Shown here piece by piece: positions 27,401 to 36,926 of a stretch of 64,000 nt of DNA (position 1 is the stretch's first letter; each line of letters begins with the position of its first letter). The notes below the pieces were generated by a model that made no database searches, was not told the DNA's origin, and saw only the letters and a list, made by a program, of their open reading frames with translations. The position numbers and the translations under genes were made by a program. The DNA comes from Tanytarsus gracilentus (taxonomy: Eukaryota > Arthropoda > Insecta > Diptera > Chironomidae): assembly GCA_038502055.1 (NCBI GenBank), contig JAXRKN010000037.1, positions 6,356,501 through 6,420,500 of the forward strand, in the 5' to 3' direction.

Positions 27401-30400
27401 TGTCTTTGCAATTATAGTGAGTAATAATTTTAATGTCTTTGTCTGAATATAAAAGTGAATTAACTTCAATTTATTGAGAGGAAGACCTCATCATTAATCA
27501 CCTACTAATTAAAATAATCTCATTTTACAGCGATGTTCTGTTCTCAAGAGTGCATGACGATCGCTAAGCGTTTTCATCAATTTGAGTGTAAAATCGAGTT
27601 AAATATTGAAAACGAAAGTGATATTTTTCAAATGAATCATCGAATGGTGTATGAGGCTGTGGGTATGTTTGAGAACGTGGCTGAGCTTAAAGATTTTATG
27701 GAGACAAAAAAAGTGCAGACACAAAAAACAATATTTGATTTTGATTTGTCGACTCGAAATGACGATGACGAGCGTGATAGAAATTGTTTGCTGGCAATAA
27801 ATTCGAGTCTTCAGAGAAATTCAATGCCAAAAGAGTTGAGCGAATTAATGGAGCGTCATTGTGTCCTCTTGATGTCGATCATGGGAACAAATGGAGAGCA
27901 TAAGCAATTCTTAAGTGATTTTATGAAACAGCAGATGGAAGTTCTCATCACAAATACATTCGGCCTGGTCGAGAATGGAAAAGAAATTGGCTCCGGGATA
28001 TTTCCATTTGCTTCATTCTTCAATCATAGCTGTGCACCAAATGTGGCGAGAGTTACGGTAGATGGTCAGCTAATTTTTATTGTACTGCGACCTATAGAGA
28101 AGAATCAGCAGCTTTTTGTGTGCTATCGTGGAGATTTCTTGCACTTTACTCGAAGTGATCGACAGAGTGAGCTCTTAGAAAGTTACAAATTCTCATGCGA
28201 ATGTGAAGCGTGTCATAAAAATTATGAACGACTAAAATATCTGCCCAAATTTGACAGTGAATTTCAAGAACCTCTTGCACTTAACCTCAACTCATCCCTC
28301 GATTCGATCATCACTGAATACCATAAAAATTGCTCTTACATCAATGAGAATTTCAACAAATATCCCTCATATGAAATCTGCAGTCTGATTGATTGCAATC
28401 AACAGTTACTTAATTTCATTGTTTGTCTTACATCATCTTGCTGTTTAAAAAGTGATTAAACAAATAATAAAATATCTCAAAATATTTTTTCTCTTCTTCT
28501 ATTGTACTTTTTTTTCGCTCGACACATAAGGAAATATTTTTTAATTGAGTTAAAACTTTAAATGTTTTCTCACTTTTCAATGCGTAATGCGCTTGTGTGA
28601 AGATATATGTACGTGCTGTGAAAAAATCCCAGCTAGAAATTTTAGTGATTGTTTTAAAAATATCCAGAAAAATTTCAATTACATCGCATTAAGTGAATTT
28701 TTTTCTCTGGGTCATTAATGAATTGAAGAAGAAAAATTTGCAACACAAATTTTTCTTTAATCACTCCGCAGTAATAAATCTTTAGTATGTTGAGAGAAAT
28801 TTTTTCATTAGGCGGAACTTTAAGATGGTTTTAACATTTTTTTTGGAGATTATAAACTCGATATGTTTGTTAGCAAGACATGTTAAAGATTATAATGAAC
28901 ATTAAAATAATCAAGTGTTTTTCCTCTTACACACACCGATTATGTAGATCAATTAAATCGTGTGTTTATGATTAATTAAATTCACTTTCGTGCATGCGAG
29001 AGAAAAATCTCCCGAAGGTTTTTATTCATCATAAATTTATAAAAAATGTGGTCGGCTATTAAAGATTTAAAATTCCTTCATGTTGATCCACACACACAAA
29101 CACCACCATGTGGTTGAAGTTTCACTTTCGCTTTAATAATAATCTTTTAAAGTTGAGAGCGGACATTGCCATGTCGCCGGAGTTTAATTGCATTAAAGAC
29201 AATGAACTTGAAAGATTTTTTTTTGTCGTTTCTCATTTTAAGTAAGGGATTAATTTGAGCTTGACATCATCGAGTTATGTGAGTGAGCGAGTTATGAACA
29301 ATTTGATCAACCCACATATTTAAAGACTATAAACAGTAAGTTGTTTGAGGAAAAAAATGAGTCATAGTTGTATGAAGTCTTTCTCGAAAAAAAAAATCAA
29401 TGAATTTTTGGAATATTGAGGGAACAATTTTTATATGAGTTTGATAAAAATTAATTACAGTTATTTTTTAAGACTTTTTCTTCAATAATGCCATGAATAA
29501 TCAATATTTTATGAAATTTTTTTAAATGGCATGTCTCGAAGCATTGTGTATGGTTGATATTATTATTCCATCCATGCGCGCATGCATGCTTAACATTAGC
29601 ACTTAAAAAATTGCGCAATAACTTCTCGAAAGATTGTTTGCTATATGCGGCAATGTAAATACTTTTTAGCCGTTTTCCTCTCATTTACACATAGAAATAT
29701 TTATAAAATTGACGTGACACTGAAGGTGAAAAAACATCTCTAAACATGGTAATGTTTGTCGATTTAAATTTTTCCGCATCTTTTTCTCTCTCTTTAGCTA
29801 ATTTTATTTTTATAATTACGAAATTTAATTTCGTTACTTCTTAATAAATTTCCCTCATCTAATACGCGATTTGCAACGTGCTGTTTGAAGTTAATGCCAT
29901 GCACAATAAAAAAAAATATGTTTAAACTTTTAACGAGAAGCTCATTGTGAGGTAATGAAGAGACTTTTAATTCAAAAATAGCTAAACTCCGAGTATGAGT
30001 GTGATTTCAAGTGAGCTTAGCGTAGCGGAAAAATATAGCGGTTCTTTAGGTTTTCTCGATCGTTTCTATGCAACATCATTAAAATGTACAAAGTTGTTGC
30101 TGCTTCGAGAATGGTCAATGATGGTGATGATCAACATACATGTATGTCGAAGCTTGTTGTGGAAGAACAAGAAGGAGCGCGGGCAAAAGTGAAAAGTAGG
30201 CCGTTATCGGAATTTTTTATGATGATGCCTTTCTCTCAATTATGCTTTGAGGTTAAATTTGTCTTTCATCAGAAATTAAATTCAAGATGACCATAGATTT
30301 TTCTAATCAAGCAAACTTTAAGTGTCATTTGCAGTAATTTATCATTCACGACAAAAATAAACTTCTTTTTATTTCGGAAAGGTGTGTGAACATCGATACT

Positions 30401-31178
30401 CGAGTGTGTCTATTATGGAAGTCTATCAAAACTTTATATTGCGTGACGTATATGAAGCCAATTCATAAAATCAATATTTGGGAAAAACGTGTGTGAGTGA
30501 TACAAAATGAATGTCAAGGACGTTGCTGAAGAACATCCCGATTTAAAGAAAAAGCAGGAAAAGTTTCACAAGTTCAATGACTTTCTCATTTCATTATTCA
30601 CATTTTCATGTTCAGACTCACCTCAACGCAAGCACTTCCACTCCTTTTAGTCGTCGTAATATTGTGACATCCGATAGTTCCGAACCCCTAGAAATGGAAG
30701 GATAAAATTTATAACAATGGCATAAAGTCACTCTAAAATGTCATCGCGCAAAAAAATATTAAATAAAATTCTGTTCATGTGGGTGGCTATTGGTTAGTTT
30801 GTTTTTGTTGTTGCTGCTGCTTTAAAAAACCAGTTTTGTCTTTTTTCTCACGATTTGTGCGACGCTCTGGAATTTTTTTAGATTTCCATGGTGGCATAAA
30901 AAAATGTTTAAAGCACAACTTTAAAAAGCATTCAACAGATAAAAATAAACAATTGAATAAATTTAGTTTTCTTTATATGAAAAAAAAATGTTGCAGCACG
31001 TAAAGGAAGTAAAAATCGAAGAATTTTACACAAAAGAACAAGAACGAATGAACGTGAGTCACAAAGCTTTTTTTTAAATTAAAATCACATACCAGCAATT
31101 AAGTTTCTTAATTTGTGTTAGATCCGACTGCTTTGATCTAGCGATTATCATCTCTTCCGTAAGCTTAACTGCTGACAT
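18495..31178 (-). CDS. CFAP410: CFAP410 (C21orf2) ciliary LRR protein, with a gene-filled intron
   Basis: Exons in reading order: 31093-31178, 30622-30687, 20622-20730, 20209-20273, 19932-20148, 19653-19751, 19392-19496, 19096-19185, 18670-18984, 18495-18611; sum 1,269 nt, 422 aa. The N-terminus (VKLTEEMIIARSKQSDL.. then KKLNCWGSELSDV) matches the start of vertebrate CFAP410. LRRs follow (LSVNKIASL, ELYLRKNCI), then the LRR cap YRKIVLRALPNLKKLD. The middle is Gln/Pro/Ser-rich and low in complexity. The last exon encodes the conserved C-terminal helix (SSNLLSAVLCLVKELD..). Family members act at the ciliary base and in NEK1-linked DNA repair. All ten exons keep phase, including W split TG|G between exons 1 and 2 and S split AG|C across the 9,891-bp second intron. 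That intron contains three other genes. Confidence 0.92.
21376..23595 (+). CDS. Otop: Otopetrin-type proton channel
   Basis: Exons 21376-21507, 21581-21756, 21812-22893, 22945-22983, 23034-23350, 23405-23448 and 23508-23595 join to 1,878 nt (625 aa). Otopetrins are multi-pass membrane channels selective for H+, used in insects for acid taste and gravity-related sensing. The N-terminus is polar with Ser/Arg repeats (NSRQNSRHNSRRGS). From about residue 100 there are repeated hydrophobic helices, beginning LTIVLSTLYAKFLFVLGIAL. A family-typical C-terminal helix reads MPLAIFYRFHSTICLFEIW. Several His/Cys/Asn-rich loops separate the helices. The gene lies entirely inside CFAP410 intron 2 on the opposite strand. 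Which of the insect otopetrin paralogues it is cannot be told here. The exon 1 donor (GTT|GTTAGT) is the least certain junction. Confidence 0.9.
23596..25137. other. Intergenic within CFAP410 intron: otopetrin to NDUFB8
   Basis: AT-rich. It probably holds the otopetrin and NDUFB8 3' UTRs, which converge here. Overlapping open frames on both strands at 24267-24611 have no similarity that I recognise and look like chance. Confidence 0.6.
25138..25737 (-). CDS. ND-ASHI: NADH dehydrogenase 1 beta subcomplex subunit 8 (mitochondrial complex I)
   Basis: Exons 25371-25737 and 25138-25307 join to 537 nt (178 aa). This accessory subunit of respiratory complex I sits in the membrane arm on the inner mitochondrial membrane. 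The basic N-terminus (MAGLVKFSKLAAKIANKN..) is a mitochondrial targeting sequence. The body has the family-typical HWNKDWKPGPYPKT and YPDDGMGFGDYP segments. A single transmembrane helix is encoded in exon 2 (FLGLMTACILLFFWLEDY), followed by a short tail ending FEPAK. Two Mets are possible starts, at 25737 and five codons later; the second is the more usual-looking N-terminus. Nested in CFAP410 intron 2 on the same strand. Confidence 0.94.
25738..26827. other. Intergenic within CFAP410 intron: divergent starts of NDUFB8 and SMYD4-like
   Basis: Separates two divergent genes, so both promoters lie here. A plus-strand open frame at 26384-26674 is Lys/Ile/Asn-rich, reflects base composition and is not supported as a gene. 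Confidence 0.6.
26828..28459 (+). CDS. SET and MYND domain protein, SMYD4-like
   Basis: Exons 26828-27416 and 27531-28459 join to 1,518 nt (505 aa). Residues about 10-90 are TPR-like helices (NEFRANGNQKYKSKLFYEAL), the N-terminal feature that separates SMYD4 from other SMYD proteins. The SET domain begins near residue 140 and is split by a MYND zinc finger (CANC, CCLC, FCSQEC, HQFEC) that crosses the intron. The catalytic SET core shows NHSC (FFNHSCAPNV) and the post-SET cysteines CECEAC. SMYD proteins methylate lysines on histones or other proteins; insect SMYD4 members are mostly uncharacterised. The C-terminus is short compared with vertebrate SMYD4, which is about 800 aa. A polyadenylation-type AATAAA follows the stop within 20 bp. 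Nested in CFAP410 intron 2, antisense to it. Confidence 0.9.
28460..30621. other. Left over CFAP410 intron sequence, no gene seen
   Basis: AT-rich DNA between the SMYD4-like gene and CFAP410 exon 2. A plus-strand open frame starting at 30507 runs antisense into CFAP410 exon 2 and is a shadow. Nothing else is recognisable. Confidence 0.6.
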
Positions 31179-31596
31179 CGTGACTTATTAAAACTTTTCA
31201 CAGAAAATTTACACAAAACTTTTTTTCAACTCCAAAAAATTGCACAAAATTTCAAAATTCAATGAACACTAAGCTCTTTTAGTTAAATTTCAAAAGTAAA
31301 AATGATTTGAAATATATTAGACAACTTGTTATCTTGATAAATCACTAGCATTGACAAATGCTTTCATTTTTTTTTGTTCGCGACAGGCACGAGAGACAAC
31401 TTTCTCGATACGATTGAAGTTGGTGAATGAAATGAAATCGAAAAAAGCTGAGTCAATCAGTATGAGGCAGTTCCGTAAATTCCAGGCAGAGTGCGCTTAT
31501 GGATATGAAAGAGAAAATTATGCATAACAATTTTCAGTTGATTTTCTTTTAAAAATTCAAGTTTTATTTCATTCAAAATTCAGAGCTTAAATAATT
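31179..31596. other. CFAP410 promoter region and BMS1 3' end
   Basis: A 418-bp gap between two minus-strand genes. A TTTATT string near 31563 is AATAAA on the minus strand and fits the BMS1 polyadenylation signal. The remainder should hold the CFAP410 promoter. Confidence 0.55.
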
Positions 31597-34500
31597 TTAA
31601 CTTTTAAACTTTTTATTTTTTCCTTGATGTCCACGGTGACCTCCCTTCTTCTCACCTTTTTCACCCTTTGCTTGAGTTTTAGATAGCGCTCTGAAAATTC
31701 TCTTCTTCAGGTCTTTCTGCTTTTGAAGATTTTTAACTTCTTCCTTTTGCTTTGATTTCACTTTCTCAATGTACTTTACATTCGAATGCAATTTTCGCTT
31801 TTCTTCTTTCGCACGATGATTGGCTTTTAACATCTTCATCATTTTGGCAATTTTTTGTTCGTGCGGTGAGTGCACAACAGCCACGCGACTCGCCTCGAAT
31901 TTTTTAAGAGGGTTCTTGGTTGCTAATTTCGGTTTATCTTTATAAGGTAAAGCTCGTTGAAGCGACGCTGGTATTGCAAGAGGCTTAAATGTCTGAGGTA
32001 TTCTCTGAATTGGTTTATAGAGATGATCTTCGTTGACTATCGATCTCAAATTTTTCTCTCGTTTTAATTGTCCGAGAGTCTTCATGCCTTGCCATTGAGA
32101 CTTTTCATCGAGTGGAAGCAACATATTTGTAATTGGAGCATAGAAATAGGGAACGTCGACCTTAAACCAGGTGCGACAGAAGACAATGTCACTAATTTTA
32201 ATTTTATCTTCGAATGTCGCACGAAAAGCTCCGGGCGGTTCTCTGACAGACTTTTTAATTTGACCTCGTATGCCGGATACTGTCTTAACTTTTGCACCTT
32301 CAAACTTTGCCACTTCAAGTGCCGTGTTGAACATTCCTATTAAAATAGAAGATATAATAATTTAATAAAGTTTCGTGTCTCAATAAAAGTTTTTGATTTT
32401 CTCACCCGATATGAAGGCGGACTTGTGGAAAATTTTAAATGGCGTGCCAACAAGTTTAAGTTTCTTTACAATTGCTGATGATTTATCGATTTCATTGACT
32501 GCACCTGTTGCCGCAATTCTAAAGCCGATACGTTTCATTTCCTTGATGTCGCTCGTCACTGTTTGCACGGCAAGGAAGCCGGTATTTTGAGGAGTGATAG
32601 GTCCGTAAAAGCTCATATTACACGTGACATGATTTGGCGTGTACTTTAAATAGCGATGTTTTAGATCATCCTCAATTTTTGCATAAATCGGAACTGTCTG
32701 GAATCGTCTCCAGCCTAACGAGATAATTAGTGGATCACCGGTTTTTAAAATCTTTCGATACCAACGATGTTTTTTGACTTTACAACTAACAAGTCCAATA
32801 TTTTCCTCCGACATGTTAAGCGCACCAATTAAAATTGGATAGTTTGGATTAAAGTTCTCCACAAATTCGCATGGCATATTTTTAAATCCCATTCGAACAT
32901 AAAGACCGGCACGAAAGCCCTCGATTTCATTTCGAATGTCATCGTCTAAGCCCTCAAATTCCTTCTTATTGATTTCGGCTTGTTTATCGGCATCCGATTT
33001 AAGTTTCTCATAGAACGCATCGTCGTCTTCAATATGAGCGTTCTTAAGCTCAGGATTATCATATTCAGCATCAAATTTGGCTTTCAACTTGAGTTTCTTT
33101 GCGACTAATTCGGCACGAGTCATATTCATTTCCTCCTCCCGTTCTCGTTTCCTTGGCTTTTCTTTTTCTTCCACCTCATTTAGGCTTTCATTTTTCTTTT
33201 CTTTTCCTTCGAATTTTTCGCCCGTCTCAAGGTCCTCAAAATCTCCATAAACTTCACTATCGCCATCACTCATGTCGTCTAGCGCCAGCAATTGCTCAGC
33301 ATCTTCGGACGACTTCCACTTTCCTATAATTATTCAACCATTATTTAAATATTTTCATATCATTTACACACTTACCAGTCACAAATCGATTAACAACCAA
33401 ATTTTTGTTCTCGTCCGAGAGCCAATTTCTTGTGCCTTCACCGCCATAATGCTCGAAAAATGGACATTCAGCTAAATCCTTTTCTTGCTTCTCTTGTTGT
33501 ATTTGTGATTGACTTTTCGAGACGCTTCGAAATAATCCACCAATTTCCTCGCTATCAGAGCCTTCATCTTGAATGTCATTCAGGTTCTTTTGGTTATATT
33601 TTCCATAAACTAATTTCATAAGACTTTGATTATTTGATTGACGCTCTAGATAAGCGTCGCGTGCTTTGTCAGCAAGTCCTTCCTTCCAATTGCCATCGAT
33701 TTCTTGATATTCCTCGTCCGATGACTCTTCTTCCTGTGCCTCACGAGGTTCTTCGTCATCGCTTGGATTCCACCCGACATTATCATCATTTTCATCAGGC
33801 TCAGAGTCCATACCCGAGTCATCGTTTTCAATTTCATGATCACTTTCGTTTTCACTCGACATGTTTTCTTCATCGTCGTCTTCTTCTTGTTGAAAGTCCA
33901 TTGATTTAATGACATTTCCATCGCTAAACAATCGAAACTCTTGATTTTGAATTTGTTGATCGAAGGTTTCTTTTTTATCGATAATTTCTTTCACCAACAT
34001 TGATTGTTCCTTATTTTCTCTCGAGTGACTATGTGATCCTTGCAATTCAATGTACACTGCATCCTTATCGTAGACAATGCCACCCACACCCGACATTGGA
34101 GCATAAAGAAGTCTTTCTTTTTCGAGTAAATTCCTCTTCTTTTCGCGTGAAGGCATTGGACATGGATCGGGTAGTGCCTGAAGTTCGTCTACCTTCATAT
34201 CACCAAAACCAGCAATGTGAACTGTTGAATCTTTCTTGAGCGGTATTCCTCTCACATATCCATACAGAACAACATTACGATCGCATTTCGGATTCAATCT
34301 AACCGCCTCCTGACTCGTTATGTCTTCCATACGATCAGCAAGAATATAGCTGTGCTGTCCTCTCCACGAGAGCGGTCTAAATTTCATTACATGAATAAAT
34401 CTTCCCAAATTTTTCACTTCATTTCTCAAATATTCTCCGTGCTGAATTCCACTGAGATAAAATAATTTTGCACCTTGATAAACTTCCGTCCAAAAGCGAT

Positions 34501-35174
34501 GCTTGAGCAGCTTCTTTCTCTTCTGAAGTTGCTTAGAATTTTTGAATGAGTCCAAGTGGGTGAGAACACCCATGATTTTGGGCATGCCATGAACTTGTGC
34601 AATGTTGAGAAATTCAAAAATTTCCATTTCAAATCCGAAACTAGCATCACACATGAGAAGCACTAAGTCGGCACACTTGGCTATATCAATCATTGAATTA
34701 ATGTCATTGTTACACTCAATCAGTGTAATTCGACGCTTCTTTGACACAACAATCGAAATCGGTCCTTTAATTTCGGTGACATTTGTGCGAGTAAAATTCC
34801 TGATGAGATTATTGATGAGTGTTGATTTTCCAACTTTAGGCGGTCCCACGATTCCAATGACAATCGGCGGTGGCTCATCAGGAGTGATATCAACAAGAGG
34901 AACATGATGTCTTTTTGTCTTTAAATCCTGCTTGCGACGAAATCTATTCTCTGCACTTCGCGCTGCGGTGATTGCGAATGCTTTCGGATTCTTAGGTCTA
35001 TCCGTCGGCAACTGTTTTGAACCTTTTGCTTCTTTCTTCTTTGCTTTAACTCCTATAAATTTTAAATATAAAAATAATCATGAACTTACAAAATATTCAA
35101 TGAATCTTCAACTTACCCGAGTGCTTTGCCTTATGAGGCTTTCTTTTATCCATAAATGAATCATCTTCGCCCAT
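31597..35174 (-). CDS. Bms1: Ribosome biogenesis GTPase BMS1
   Basis: Exons 35117-35174, 33376-35052, 32406-33323 and 31597-32336 join to 3,393 nt (1,130 aa). BMS1 is a nucleolar GTPase of the small-subunit processome that delivers Rcl1 to U3-containing pre-ribosomes. The P-loop GPPKVGKS lies at about residues 88-95, in a divergent GTPase domain with VLTHLD. Next comes an AARP2CN-type region, then a long acidic stretch (Asp/Glu/Ser-rich, about residues 430-560). The conserved C-terminal domain of BMS1/TSR1 proteins follows, with KFEGAKVKTVSGIRGQIKK, and the tail is very basic. Length is close to the family norm of about 1,100-1,300 aa. Divergent from mRpL51, with 250 bp between starts. Confidence 0.96.
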
Positions 35175-35424
35175 TATTTCGCAAGATTTATTTAATTAAA
35201 ACTGTTTTGTTTTGATTTTGCACGTGTTGAAACCAACACAATCAAATAATAAATTAGTTACGCACCCCTTGAATCGAGGGGACGCAAACTTAGTAAAACT
35301 TATCACAAAATAATTCTAAAAACAGCGAGGAAATTAAGAAAATTAATTTTAATAAAACTTACGCATTTATTGGGCATGAACTTACGCGAAAATACTCGAT
35401 AAGATTACGGAAAATTGAGTGAAA
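35175..35424. promoter_or_regulatory. Divergent promoter region: BMS1 / mRpL51
   Basis: 250 bp between opposite start codons of two ribosome-related genes, one nucleolar and one mitochondrial. Both 5' UTRs and promoters must lie here. No TATA box is obvious, as expected for housekeeping genes. Confidence 0.6.
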
Positions 35425-36006
35425 ATGGCTCTGATAAATAATTGCTTTCAAAGGATCTTTAACCCGCTTTTTATTTCCTCACGCGGATTGAGGTAATTTT
35501 ATTTGGATTTTAATTGCATTTAAATTAATGAATTGTTTTAGATACTACAAAGACAAGGTGGCTTCGGGTCCAATTGTAAAACGATGGGGATATAAAGATG
35601 AGACAATTCCGAGAGGCATGCTACCGAGACTCGATTGCGGTCGACCTCTTCCATTGCCAGTTTACAGGTGATAATAAATTAATCAATCTAATTAGTGTGA
35701 ATTAATTAACAATTGATTACATTTTTAAGACCAAAAAACGTTTGGTCCGAGAAGCGAGCACTGTTTGGACAAAATGACTACATCGACATTCTTGGCAATG
35801 ACCGGCTTCATCCCACGAGAGTCTTATACAACGTGCCGTCATGGCTGAGAGGTGTTAAGGGCATTGAATATAAGGTTCTTTTGAGAAAGAGGAAGATTTA
35901 TGAACACGGATCATACCCAGTTGCCAGACCAACGAAATGGAAAGAACTTCAGAAGCGCATTCAACATCTCTATAAATTCATTAATCGCAAAACGAAAACT
36001 CATTAA
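35425..36006 (+). CDS. mRpL51: Mitochondrial ribosomal protein L51
   Basis: Exons 35425-35492, 35542-35667 and 35730-36006 join to 471 nt (156 aa). It is a component of the large subunit of the mitochondrial ribosome. The N-terminus (MALINNCFQRIFNPLFISSRGLR) is a basic, hydrophobic mitochondrial presequence. The mature part contains family segments GPIVKRWGYKD, RPKNVWSEKRALFGQNDYID and VPSWLRGVKG, and ends in a basic tail. Both introns are phase 2 and split an Arg codon after AG. AATAAA lies about 33 bp after the stop. The 3' end meets a repeat element within 100 bp. Confidence 0.95.
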
Positions 36007-36101
36007 GATGTTTATCAAAGAATGCATAGGAAGTTAGGAATAAAAATTTATCAAGTCAAACTTTGGTATAATAATTTATTTAGTGATTGGAATAATACAA
36101 A

Positions 36102-36905
36102 AAAAATGTTTCAAAACCCACACGTGGGTGTTGCCGCGTAACCCACTTGTAACAGATCAGTATTGAAAATGTAACATGGGGAAGTCCTACTAAGAAGCCA
36201 AAAGAGAAGCCTAATGGAAAATATTTTTTGGAAAGCTGAAAGGGAAGCATAAGGAAATATTTTTTTTTGGGAAAGTTATTTGCCACTATGTTCCATTTTC
36301 CACTGTTTTCCATTATGTTTTGTTTTCCAATGTGTATCATTATTTTTATTTGGCTCAATTGTTACATTTCCCATTGTGTTTCATTTTCCACCATGTTCCA
36401 TTTTCCATTGTGTTCCATTTTCCATTATCACCATTTTCCATCATGTTCCATTTTCCACTATGTTCCACCATGTTTCATTTTCCACAGTGTTCCACTTTCC
36501 ACTGTGTTTCATTTTCCACAGTGTTCCATTTTCCACCATGTTTCATTTTTCCCTGTGTTCCATTTTCTACTGTGTTCCACTTTCTACTGTGTTTCATTTT
36601 CCACAGTGTTCCATTTTCAGATCCATGCCAATCGATTCCTGGTCCAATCGCGAGTTCAACGATACCCATGAAGCCATATAAGAGAAAATTTGTATGAAAA
36701 ATGGACATTATGGCGGTCCATGGCACGACCATAGGTCATGACTCAAAAAATTCCTAAAATGGGCTAATATAGACCCCAAGACCTATCATCTGGCGAAAAC
36801 CCGAAGTCTCTAGCTGGTCCAGGGGCCGAGATCTCACTGGAACAGACAGACGGAATCACGAGCATATAAGCGTTACCACACTTTGTGTGGGTTACGCTAA
36901 AAAAT
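36102..36905 (+). mobile_element. Non-autonomous repeat element with internal minisatellite, copy 1
   Basis: About 800 bp that recurs in inverted orientation at 42379-43444. Shared parts are: an outer segment ATGTTTCAAAACCCACACGT; an 11-bp terminal motif GCGTAACCCAC (36136-36146) with its inverse GTGGGTTACGC at 36887-36897; a 17-bp minisatellite; and a unique half with GATTCCTGGTCCAAT, ACCATAGGTCATGA and GAGATCTC strings. The 3' end can form a hairpin (GCGTTACCACAC with GTGTGGGTTACGC) followed by CTAA. No open frame for a transposase is present. It is probably a non-autonomous DNA element. The 3' hairpin plus CTAA recalls Helitron ends, but that class is not proven, and target-site duplications could not be defined. 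Confidence 0.7.
36283..36618 (+). repeat. 17-bp minisatellite inside repeat element copy 1
   Basis: Imperfect tandem units of TTCCATTTTCCACTGTG, about 20 copies, with sub-variants (TTCATTTTCCA, TTCCACTTTCTAC). Because 17 is not a multiple of 3 and the unit lacks stops in this direction, all three frames stay open and produce spurious Phe/His/Cys-rich open frames over 36267-36697. Confidence 0.9.
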
Positions 36906-36926
36906 TACGTGAGTATAATAAATAAA

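Larger units (their letters stand above)
20731..30621 (-). other. CFAP410 intron 2, containing three nested genes
   Basis: A 9,891-bp intron bounded by exon 30622-30687 (donor GTGAGT) and exon 20622-20730 (acceptor TTTTTAG). It encloses otopetrin (+), NDUFB8 (-) and a SMYD4-like gene (+). All other introns of this gene are 47-434 bp. Confidence 0.9.

Noticed and set aside
30507..30650. Plus-strand open frame of 47 codons
   Set aside because: It overlaps CFAP410 exon 2 on the other strand and has no similarity; a shadow frame.
33430..34907. Several plus-strand frames opposite BMS1
   Set aside because: Antisense shadows of the long BMS1 coding exon.
36267..36697. Three overlapping open frames of 125-134 codons rich in Phe/His/Cys/Ser
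   Set aside because: They are translations of a 17-bp minisatellite in all three frames, with no independent coding signal.
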